From Antedon bifida (Eukaryota; Echinodermata; Crinoidea; Comatulida; Antedonidae): a stretch of DNA of 64,000 bases. Positions within the stretch are counted from its first letter, which is position 1. Each line of letters begins with the position of its first letter. The stretch covers positions 13,068,717 to 13,132,716 of the forward strand of contig OY727098.1 of assembly GCA_963402885.1 (NCBI GenBank). Direction: 5' to 3'. The notes beneath the pieces were generated by a model. The model did no database searches. It was not told where the DNA came from and was given only the letters and a program-made list of their open reading frames with translations. The position numbers and the translations under genes are program-made. This document shows positions 28,201 to 40,200 of this stretch, one piece after another.

Positions 28201-31200
28201 CGCCGTCAAAATACTTCCACCATACATGTAGGCACAGCAAGTCTACTTCATTGGCTTTTCTGATGTCTTTTTTAATTTTGGACCGAACAGTTCTTGCTTC
28301 GAATAGAATGCATCCCCCTGTTTCTTTGCAAGTGCAGAGCATTACAAAGATGTTGCAAATTTGCTCCTTAAGATGTTTTCTTTAAGTACCAATTATTCCA
28401 CTATTTTCTGCTTCTTCTGTCTTAAAACGCAATCGCTTTTTTTAATTATGGCAAAGTAAGATATTTAATAGATCCCCATCAAAGTTTCTATTCCATTTTT
28501 CTGACATTTTCTGTCAAGGAAGTTGAATACTGTCTTGTCGAAAAATTAAATACTGTAATTAGTAGTGGCAAGTTTGAAAATTACTTTATTACCTTAACCT
28601 TTTGGATTCCGTTGATGTGTATCTTTAACTGATGGTTCTTCATCCTAGTTAACACTAGGATGAAGTGTCGTCGTTATATGCTCATTGAATCTTGGAAACA
28701 TCATTCAAAAGATAAACATTATATAAAACATCATAAAAAGTTGTTGTCTCATAAATGATCGACACCAAACAGATGCAATGAAATAGCAACTTTGAAAGAG
28801 CAGAATGGAGATGCTGACTATACCGAAAACTACAGTATGACATCTATCATTTCATGTATCATCTCAATTTCCAGTTGGGGAATTGAGATGAGTTTGTGGG
28901 AATGATGGGTTTGAATAGCCTGACCCACAGACAATCGCCTCATTACAATATTTTTTTTATTCCTTTACCAATTTAAAGAGATAAAATTCTAAAAGATGTA
29001 GTTTTAGGAAACACAAAACAAGATGTGCGCTTGAGTACAAATCAGTTTCGGAAATACAGTTGATGATCACCTTTTATACGGTTCTGTAGAATAACTATTT
29101 TCATAAGATTTTGTAAATGGAAACTTAATGATAGATTTCAACGGTTTTTACATATATATCTACTCGTAATGCACATAGGCTGTCTAAACCCAACCGCTAA
29201 GGAGATACAGGGCTTCAAAATGGTATAGTAAATAGCAGCCATTTTGAATTTATGCTAATTGACCCCCTTCTTAAAGTCTGATTTTGGTGAACTTAGGATA
29301 TCAAGTTCATTTCAACAGGAAATTGTTAGAAAATTGTTTTCCTGCAGTTTCTACATTTTTTAGCATGGGATAATGCCATTTAAGCAGTTATAACATAATA
29401 TATGACGTCACAACTACCTTATGACGTCATATTTACGTCATATGGTAATTTAAATGTGCTAATTGGAAAGTTTAATGTCACATTTATATCTACTCGCAAT
29501 GCACTTTGGTGGTCTAAAACCACCATTAAGGAGATATAGGGCTTCAAAATGATATAGTAAATAGCGGCCATTTTGAATTTATGCTAATTAACACACTTCC
29601 TGACGTCCGATTTTGGTAAACTTTGGAAATTATGTTCATTTCAACAAGGAGAATGTTAGGAAACTTGTTTTTCTGCAGTTTCTAAATTGTTCGCTTAGTA
29701 TAATGTCATTTAAGCATTTATAACATAATTTATGACGTCACAACTACCATATGACGTCATCGGTACGTCATATGGAAATTTAAATATGCCAATTAGAATG
29801 TTTAATATCACATTTATATCTACTCGTAATGCACTTAGGTGGTATAAATCCAACCGTTAAGGAGATACGGGGCTTTAAAATAGCAAATGGCGGCCATTTT
29901 GAATTTATGCTAATTAACCCACTTCCCGATGTCCGATTTTGGTAAACTTTGGATATGATGTTCATGTTCACCATATCAACCAAATAAAACAAAAACAAAT
30001 TCTGTTGCAATTTGTTCTAGGTTCAACCATATTTTTACTGGACTATTATCCCAGGACAGTCATATCATCACCTTCATTTAATTTGTTTAGAAAATGTTCG
30101 AAAATTACTTTTTAAAAAGTGTTATTTTACATTATAACATTTATTACTGAGAATTTATTAATTATCAAATATTTGAATTGAAAATATTATCGATGATGTT
30201 ATGGCTGTTTCGATCCTTACAGTTAGGGAGGTGGTTATTGATTGGATCTCCTGCATAAAACGAAACATGCATTGTCTATGCAGGAGTGCATATTGCACTC
30301 ATCAGCTAGGAAACCAATAGCGTAGTACCCTCAACATATTAAAACAACTCAACTTAGTCATAAAAATGTTAATCGAAAGGTATGGTGTAAAACGTAAACA
30401 TAGTAAGGTAAGTGTGATGATAATAATACGATAAGAAATCAACTCGTTGTTAGTATTACTGAAGAGGTGTTAAATAATGATATAATAATGTGATTAACTA
30501 CAACGATCAAAGTAGCCGTGGCGGCGCAGCAAAAGGTGTGGTGAATAAAGTAAGCTGTCTTTAGAATTAATACTATTGTAAAAAGGGATGCACGGCTGGT
30601 TTGATCATTAGTACATGTATTTAAAACAAAAATAACTCAATTCAAAGCAAAAACACCGTCTGTTACAAATTACTGTATTACCAATAGCTTAATACCCTCA
30701 ACAAGTTAATAAAACTCAACTTGGTCAACCAATATTGGAAGGAACACATAGACAAAATGTCTTGTAAAATAGCTAAACGTATCGGTGTGGTTCGTCGTAT
30801 TCAGATATATCTTCCTATGTATACTTTAAAAATGTTAGCAAATGCTTTAATTATTCCATTATTTGATTATTGTTGCTTTGTTTGGTCCAATTGATAACAT
30901 AAGTTTTTCAGATTCTCTTCAGGTTTTAATCAACAGATTAGGTAGAATATTGTTATCTGTAGACATGTATACCCCTATTAATGAAATCTTAAGTATACTC
31001 TTTGATGGAGTAGACTTACAGAAAAATGGAATGAAAATATTCTTATAATGCTTTATATTTAAGAGCCATTGTCTGTAAGAATCAAAGAAATATCAAAAAT
31101 AGTGGCAGACTCAAAAAAATGGATTTCTTTCAAATTTTGCACATGGCTATATATGTGTTAAGAGAAATCAAATATGAAGTATTTTTTATTTCACACATAT

Positions 31201-34200
31201 ATTTTCACGGCCAAATTTGTGTTTTTGACAAATTTTGTCCTTTTTTAAGGTTTTTTAAAATGGATATTGGTACTACTTTGATGAACGATATTTTTGTTTT
31301 GCTCATTTAATTATAAAACATAATTAGTGTATGCATAATAACAATGCATTGTGTACCTGTTTCATATTTTTTTAAATATTTTTGATTTTATACTTTGGGA
31401 GATACCATTTATTTAAAAAGGGGTGTTTTTCACTTTTTTTAAATTGTTAAATGCAACTAAACTTTACTTCACCATAACTCCCAAAGTGGTGTATTTTTTT
31501 AGCTGATTTATTAGAAATAGGTTGTTCTAAGGTTTAATAATTGATTTCTAAAATAAAATACTGGGGTAATTTAAAAATCTACAAGCAGTGTTGCGAGAAA
31601 CATAGGCATTTTTATAAAAAAAAAAACATGGTATATAATAGTAAAAACATTTTATTTTCTTTGATTATTTGATTTGAAACTCTTTGGTCAGAAAAATGTT
31701 TAATGTTTTATATAGTTCTAGTTGTGTTGTAAGAAAAAAATAATGTAATTCCCAGTTTTAATGTCATTTTGTAGGTTATATCCTCTGGAAATTTGAATAA
31801 ATTATCAGATCGTTGTGAATTTTAATCTTTGCAACAGATTACTCCTCTCTTATTTTGAAGCTCCTCTTTCATTTTTTTACTTCTTTTATTTGCTAACCTA
31901 AGCAGATTCCACATGCCCATCCACCACCACTTTCGACTATCACCAACCCCTTTCACAAAGTCAGACATTTTCTGGGATTCAGTAGGTAAGTAAATTTGGG
32001 AAAAAGTAGTAAAGCTATGTAATCAATTGTTTGTAGTCATGAAACCCCATATTAAAAATATTGTACTTAGTTACGTATAGAAACAGTTGCTACAGTACAC
32101 CATGGAGCTATAAAATTAGAAGGAGTAACAACAAAATCAATCTCTTTGAACCATCATCTCTTCCGACAAGATAACGAGGAGTGATAATTACCGAGTGTAA
32201 TTGAGCGAATAACATGATTAAGATAACGAAGCATTACGTCATTCGGGGTTTAGGCATGCGTAGACAGATTTTGTTGTATGAGCATGCGCACTATGCACCT
32301 CAACAACGGCGGTTTGTTCACATCGCGTCATCGATGATCGTCGCGGGGTAAAATAATAATTAATATGATGGAAGACTTTTACACTCTCGACGATTTTTCA
32401 GACCTCGATTTTAGTGATGTCGAAGAAGAAATAAATTGCAAATGTGGGGAAAAGAATGACGAAGAAATGATAGCATGTGAGGGGAAAGATTGTACGAATA
32501 AGTGGTACCATTTTAAATGTGTAGGCCTCACTGCTGAGGAGAGTATCCCAGATGAGCATTGGCGATGTGAGCGTTGCTGCAGCAGCACAACCATTTCAGA
32601 AGCCGCAGGTGAACAACCGCCTACAGGTACTGATGGGCCTAGCTCTACCAACAAAGAAAATGTGCTGCATAGATCCGACAAAAAAGGTATTTTGGCAATA
32701 TTGTTTAGGCCTTGGCCTTCCTATATATTTTAATTTTGATAATTGTATAGGGTAAATTAGACTTTTGTTTTTTTAATTAGCCTTAACTAGGCTACTAGGC
32801 CTAGCTAGAGGCCCCTAGTAGGGCCTACCTAGCTTATTATTTACTGGTCACCTTAAAGTGAGGACTAGCCTAGTGTAGAAATACTAATAGTAAAGTAGGA
32901 AAATGGAGCAGGCTAGATATGCTAGGCCTAGCCTCAATGGGCTAGGCCTACTTACAATATTTTTATTCTCAAAAGTACTTATGCAGTAGCGTCATGATAT
33001 AATAATGGATCCATAATAATATGTACTAAAAAATATAGGTGTATATATTGATATGTTTTTGTTGATTATTTATTACTATATACAGTATTCCTTACATTTT
33101 TCAATGATTATTTTGGTTTTTAACTTCCGTTTAGGAAAGAAGGAGAAGAAGAAAAAAAGACCCGTATCTACATACAAATTATGTGATGCTGAAAAAGACT
33201 TTGCAAATATCTTCACTGAGGGACTGAATGAACTGAAGAATCATCCAATTTATGGTGGTCCCTTTGAGAATTCATTAGAAATGAAGAATTTGGTCAATAG
33301 ACTTTTAGAAATGAATGCAGATGAACATTTAACCAGATTTAAAGAATTGCTTCTTGGTGAAATTTGGAAAGCAATATGCTCCGCTGACAATCTAACTTTT
33401 GGTCAAGAAATGTATGAACGAATCACAAGAAACGTTCACAGCGTCATGTTTAATGTAAATTTAAAGGAGGCTTGGAATGGATTGAGCGACTCCAAAAACT
33501 TAACTGTTAGTGGCACAGCCCTTACCTTTTTAATTCGAAATGTTGCACATAAATTAATGCACAATCGCAACAATAAGACAACTACCACCACTGAATTGGC
33601 ACAAAGCGTTGGTAATCTCTTGACCGACGAGGAAGAAAATGTCCTTCGTTATGTATCAGGGTACATCCCATATGTTTTGAATAAACGATACAAATCAACA
33701 AAGTCTAAACACTTGTGCAAAATAATAAGTGGATGGATAAAAGAACGGCTGGAGGAACCAGTAAATGGATTTATGTCTTATTCTGAACATTGGATTTCAG
33801 TCCAAGATAGAGGTGGTTTATTTCGCGTAAATGATGAAGTATATACGTTTTTTAAATTATTAGAGTATGTTTTTCGGAAAAATGTGAGTGCAGGTGCAAT
33901 AAGAACATTTAAGGAAATATCTATGAAAGATAAGGTTTTAAAGCAAATTTTAGAGTCTGAAAAAATACTTCACAGTTGGGATAAATTAATTAAACAGTCT
34001 TTGCCGTTCAAAGAATCATCCAAATTGATGCTTACAGTTGCATCTTACTTTATCAAAATAAGGTGTAAGGCATTCATTAATGTGTACATGCAGATTAGGA
34101 AAAGGTCTGACAATTCAGTGTCTAGAAAAAAGGAAAAAAGTTTAAGAACCAAACTAGCAAATAAGTAGTTATTTATGCACGTAGTTCATACTAAGGCGCA

Positions 34201-37200
34201 ATTTGTAAATAGAAAACATGTATGAATAAAAATGAATGAGTTTTATTTTTGTAGAAATAAAAAGTCAATGACAAACAGTAGCTTCAAAATTTCTTTTTTT
34301 CAAGTGGTGGCTCTGAAAAGAGCCTTTTGGTTTGAGAGTAATACTGAACAGTTCTAGAATTTGGTCTTCTTTCGCTTTGGTAGTGGAGTGCTGTCCAAAG
34401 AAGAATCATCATCACGGTTGTTGTTGTTGCAGTTTGAGTTGCTGGACTTCTGAAAAAATGCTGACGATGAGCCAGTTGCATGGAATGTCAGATAGTTGTT
34501 AGAAAATTCTCTGATAGTGGGATTTGAGTTGCATCCTCCAGCACCCCTCTGCTTCGAAAAGTATTCTTCAACAGGGTCCTGGCAGAATTTTTCGCTCAAC
34601 ACATACTTCACATTAGGTTGTTGGAGCAGGAGCTTTGTTAACTCAACAAATGACTTCACTGTGAAAGCAATAAAACCAAAAAAAAATCGCTTAAAATATC
34701 CAATGTGAACTAAGAAAAACAAAATTTAACTAATCTTGATAATTCAAGGACATGTCTACACTATCAAACTTTATGTGAAAAAAAAAAGTGATGTGCCCCA
34801 TACATGGGTACATTATAAGCAACAGCTTCTCATCTAGTTAGCAATTTAGTATTAAATATTAAATAGCCTCCTAGGCCATGAAACCAGACCTAGGTTAGGT
34901 CCCTACTCGACTCCAGGCCTAGTACTAGTAGTAGTAGACTGGATTAATTTTAAGTTAGTTTTATGTACAGTATGGCTTTTGTGCCGGATCGATTCTCACA
35001 ACTATTACTAGTAGCTAAGCCTAGGCCTAGCCTCTATGTATCATTACTTAAAGCTAGGCCTAGCCTTCTTAACTTGCATAAGACTAAGTCTAGAAGAATT
35101 AGTAAAGGAAGAAGACCCTTCTAAAGTGTACAACACTGTAGCTTCACAACAGTTACTAAGGTAAAATACGTCACATGCGATCGTAATAACTTGGATTCAA
35201 GTTAAAACATGCTAAAATGAAATCTATTTGGTGCATTTGTAATAAACTGTAAGATTATACGGTGCTTGTTTATCGAAAAAACATGGGCCACACTAACTAG
35301 TTACGACATGTCCTTTGTTAGGAAACATGCGGAACCATTAAAAAAAAGCATTTTAAAACAGCTATTTTACCTAATTTTTCTCAATTACTATCGACAAACA
35401 ACCAAATATCTCTTACCTTTAAATGCCTGTAACTTACGAACGAAAAGTCCGATTTAAATGCGGTTTTTTTTAAAAATATTTTGATAATAATCTTTTTCCG
35501 TAGCGTTCTATAGCAAGACAAATGGGTTTAATACGCATGTCCCTTATGGCTTGTTTTGTTAACCAAGCCTGTGGCGTCATCATTTCATTTCTCCACGCAC
35601 ACAAAAAAATAGTCAATAGAGGGTGTCCTCTATACGGAAAAGATGATCGTGATCAAAGCCGACTGCGACAGCGGGGACTTCCTGCTATTATCTTTGATGT
35701 TCTTAATTACCGCCTATCTCTGATTGGCTAAAGGGGCATTAGATAAACAATCTAGAATTCGTTGTTACTCCTTCTAATTTTATAGCTCCATGAGTACACT
35801 ATAGGTAAAAATGTCATTTGTTGTATGAAAACTCCATAATTTTATTTAAAAAAAATTATCCTTAGTTACGTAAACAGGTTTAAGATAACACTAAAGGTCA
35901 ATTTTTTACCTTTATTCAGATTTGTCAAGACTTTCTTTCTGAGATTATTAGGATTCAGTATTGAAAGTAAATTTGGCAAAAAGTAGAAATGTAAAACTAT
36001 GTAGAAAAAATGTTTTGTATTTATGAAAAACCCCTTATTTTTTTAATATTTTCGCATAGAAACAGTTACTATGGTAAAATATTGACCTCATTTGACTTCA
36101 AAATGAATGAATTTACAAGGTAAAGTTTGTCATCACTTTAAGATTATTAGAATGCAGTAGAAGTAAAATTGAGAAAAATTACAAATGCAATAAATTCTTT
36201 GTATTCATAAAAACGCCATTTTTTACGTTTTTTTAAAAATTACTTTCCTTAGTTACACATAGAAATGGTTGCTAAGGTAACACTATAGGTAAAAAATGAA
36301 AATTGTTGAGAATTTTTTATGAACTATCTTGTAAATTTTGATCAAACATTAATAGTTGTAGTAAAGTGGGGACCTGTCCTGTTTTGCATTCTGACCCCTT
36401 TTGACCTCAAATGACCTTTACAAGGTCAGATTTTTTGCGAGGTCTTTCTGTATCTCTTTACACAAAATAGATGTAAAAATTTATAAAAACCATTGACGCA
36501 ATTATTTCAAAGTTTAACGTTATTTTCCATCAACTAAATACAGTATTTCAATGCAAAATACTGTTTTTCTGGCAATTAATTGAAATAAACCTGGCAACAC
36601 ATTCTCCTATTTTATCTAAACTATTCGTATGACTCTAGTAGCATTATGACAAGCCACATATACATTTTAATATTGTATTAGCCATATTTAAATTGTGTTT
36701 CATGTGTTTTGTTTGTATTTTTTTGTATTTTTCGTATTTTCCTGGCAATTAGGTGTTTTTTTTTTCTATTTTAATATTTTAATGCTAAACTTGTTGAATG
36801 TTTCTGTATTGTATTTCTTGTGTAAATTGCCTCCTTTTTTATATATAATTATCATTGGTTTTATACTTTTATACAAATTTTAATATTGAGAAAATGTAAA
36901 TATCTTTGTAATTCAGCTAAGGCTGCGATGATGATAGTGAAATAAATGAAATGAAAAACACAAAACCTATGTACGAAATTTACCCCAGTGTTTTTTTCGT
37001 GATTATTGTTGATAAACCTATTGACTATCAAATTACAAAAGTTCATTGATATAAAAACACCACTTTGGAAGTTATAGGTACATTTATGAGGTATATTTTT
37101 ATAAAAAAAAATTTTTTTTAAAACACCCCTTTTTAAAATAATGGTATCAACCAAACTCCATTTTGTAATTTTTTTTTTTCTGCATTAAATGGAACTCAAT

Positions 37201-40200
37201 ACATGTTGTTTACACTGCTATAAACAAAAACTGAATACTGTAAGTATTTTTGGTTAAAATAAGTATACAAGTTTGTACTTTTTCACTATAGAAAATATGT
37301 GAAAAATGGCAAAAACATCAAAATTTGGATAATTGACTGTTGTCATGAATGTCTATTCATGGTAAAAATTTGAGCGAAATCCATTTTTTTACATCTGCCA
37401 CCAAATCTTTGATTTTTATAGACAATGGCTCTTAAATGTTTAAAAGAAATAGCTCCAAGATACTTAACAATATTATTTCAATTTACTGTAGATAACCATA
37501 ATAAATGCACTCGCTCCCAAAGTAATAATGACTTATCTATTCCGTTATGGAATAACTCTCAGGGTAAAAGAACTTTTGTTTTAATAGATCAACAAAACTA
37601 TGGAATTCTCTACCAAATAACATAAAATCAGAACTCCATAATATGTCTTTGGCAACTTTTAAATCTTTACAATAGAAAACATATATGTATTAACCTTTTT
37701 GCCTTCACAATTGTAAATAGTTTTATATCTCTTTTCTTTTTGTTTTTTTTTAAATTTTAATTTTGTTATAAATATGTTTACTGAACCACTTTGGAAATCA
37801 GTACATTTGTATTGAAAGTGTATTTCAGTTTAAAGAAAGAACAAATAAATAATATAAAAAAACTCCAAATTGTGTTGTTTTAACTCGTTATTAAATTCAA
37901 TTCAATTCAATTCAAAGCAACATTTATTTTCTCCTTTCATATACAAAACAGATTTCAATGAACAATATATATGTAAACAAAATTTCGAAAGAAGAAGGTA
38001 CACGCCCAGAAAGATGAAAAACACATCTTGTGGAGGACGTACCTATTACAGACACAGACAATGACAATTTAAAAAAAATATAAATAAAAAATAAAAAATA
38101 AAATTGACCGAGGAAAAGTTAATATTTGGAAATAAGGTGACTTTTAAGTTTAGATAAAAATGATTTGCTAGAAACAGAGTTTAAGATGGGGAGTGGCAGA
38201 TCGTTCCAAAAAGTGGGTCCGGAATACCTAATGTTGTGTTGAAAGTGGTTGGTTTTATGGGTTGGAATATTTAATTTTGAACAAATACGGGTATGATGAT
38301 AATGAATTGAAGAATTTGGAGTGAACATGGAGCAGAGATGTTTGGGAAGGTTAGAATTAATAGAAAAAAAGATGAACGAGCCTTGTTGGGTTAGATTGAT
38401 ATCGGAGACTTTGAGAAGATTAAGCTTTGAAAAAAGATGAGATGAATGAGACAAGGTGGGGCGCCAGATATAACCCTGATGGCCTTTTTTTGAAGAGTTT
38501 GAAGTTTTTTAATACTGGAAGGATAAGAGTTGCACCAGACAATATTGCAATAGTTAAGATAAGGCAGGATGAGGGAGCAGTAAAGAATACGAAGAATGTT
38601 AGGGGGTAAAAAAGAAGAAAGTCTAGTGATGATGCCAATAAAATTGATGTGATTTTTCCATGAAAGTCGACTGTCAAGATGAACTCCTAAAAATGTAGCA
38701 GATTGGACTGAGGGAATATCGTGATTGTTAATAGAAATGTTATAGTTTGCAGTATCAATGTTTTTAATTTTCTGAGGGGTCCCAAACAGGATGAAGTTAC
38801 ATTTTTTGTGGTTAAGAGAAAGTTTGTTAGCTGAAAAGTATTGAGACATGAGGGTCAGATTGGTATTAACAGTATTAAATAAGGTTTGAATATCAGAGTC
38901 AGAGTAATAAACAGTGGTGTCGTCAGCATATAGAAAAAAATTAAGAATTGAAGAAGAAAGATATATATCATTAATATATAGAATAAATAGGAGGGGGCCA
39001 AGAAGAGAGCCTTGGGGAACACCACAAGTAACAGGGTTGAAGTTGGAGACAGAATTAGAATACTTGGTACATTGGAAACGATTGGTAAGGTAACTTTTGA
39101 AAAGATCATATGCGGGCCCTCTGATTCCATAGTGGGATAGTTTAAATAAAAGTATATTGTGGTCTATTGTGTCGAATGCCTTTGACAAATCTATAAAAAC
39201 GCCGATGGCTAGATGACCACTTTCAAATGCGTCAACAATTTTGTTTGTTAAGTCAATGAGAGCCATGAGTGTGTTGTGACCTTTTCTAAAGCCATATTGA
39301 TTTTTGTGAAGAATGTCATGTTTTGAGATAAATGAAAATGTACGATCGTAGATTACCCTTTCTAAAGCTTTAGAGAAAATAGAGAGGACAGAGATGGGGC
39401 GATAGTTAGAGAAATCAGATTTGCTTCCAGATTTGTAGATAGGGGTAACGCGCGCAAACTTCATCCTGTCTGGGAAAACACCCTTTAATAAAGCAAGATT
39501 AAAAATATGGGTAAGTGGAAAAGAAATGAGATCGGCAATATGTTTGATGGGCTTGGTTTGGAAATTATCAATACCGGGTGATTTGTTGTTTTTAAAGGTA
39601 GAAATGATTTTAAAAACTTCGGCCTCATTGACTGGAGTAAAGAATATTGAGTTAGGGGTAGGGTTGGGTAAAAAGTCTTTAAATGATCTGTTACTATTGG
39701 GAATTTTATTAGCAAGTGAAGGGCCGATTTCAGCAAAATATTTGTTAAAGGCATTTGAAATTATATTGGAATCATTGGTCAACTCACCATAACATAACAT
39801 CCCATAACAGGATTGAATCAATAAATATAATTTATATAGATAATTAATTAAACAACACAATTAGCTAAAATTATTAAAAGGTGAACACCATCCTACTATA
39901 AAAACGAGATACTATAAAGTTTTTAAGTGTCTAATCCCATCGACAATTATCCCATAAGTAAAAAAAAATAATTTTTCGCGATTCTTACTAAAAACAACCA
40001 CTAACAAATCCGTTTTCGAAAGATTGTTATTTCTAAAATATTTATTAGAAAGTTATTCATTTTGAAAACTAGTAAATCTTAAAACTGAAAAAAAAACCAC
40101 GATCGGGATGAATCAATGGGATCCAGAGTCCATCCCGATAAAATCCCACTGGGATTTTATTATCCCGAAGTTGTAATACAATCCCGGTATTAAATGGAAC

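Larger units (their letters stand above)
32101..35792. mobile_element. P-superfamily-like DNA transposon with a PHD-finger gene
   Basis: Perfect 32-bp TIRs, beginning CATGGAGCTATAAAATTAGA, occupy 32101-32132 and 35761-35792. AGTACAC is duplicated at 32094-32100 and 35793-35799. The flanks are the two halves of one satellite unit, so the original site is recognisable. P elements of flies also begin CATG and duplicate about 8 bp. Two convergent genes lie inside: a two-exon PHD-finger gene (+) and the last exon of a P/THAP9-type transposase (-). No N-terminal THAP domain or catalytic core was found in the 1.1 kb left for it (34660-35760), so the copy is probably internally deleted. Confidence 0.8.
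31063..37431. mobile_element. Large TTAA-target DNA transposon inserted in the LINE
   Basis: The left end GAGCCATTGTCTGTAAGAAT and the reversed right end GAGCCATTGTCTATAAAAAT carry on as a longer imperfect TIR (shared inner text: GTGGCAGA, AAAAAATGGATTTC, and further in GGGAGATACCAT, AAAAAGGGGTGTTTT). TTAA lies at 31059-31062 and 37432-37435. Removing the insert joins IF to [12 protein letters not shown] of the LINE. The interior is satellite-like 190-bp units (landmarks TTAGTTACGTATAGAAACAG and CATAGAAACAGTTACTATGG) plus the P-like element. Apart from the P-like genes there is no transposase. Confidence 0.75.

Noticed and set aside
27227..30010. Paralogous small proteins of 73 and 76 aa at 27227 and 29780
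   Set aside because: They are the same frame of the foldback repeat in its two arms, with no other sign of coding.
35266..35731. ORFs of 63 and 69 aa as the missing transposase exons of the P-like element
   Set aside because: No THAP zinc-binding pattern or catalytic motif on either strand; they remain unexplained.
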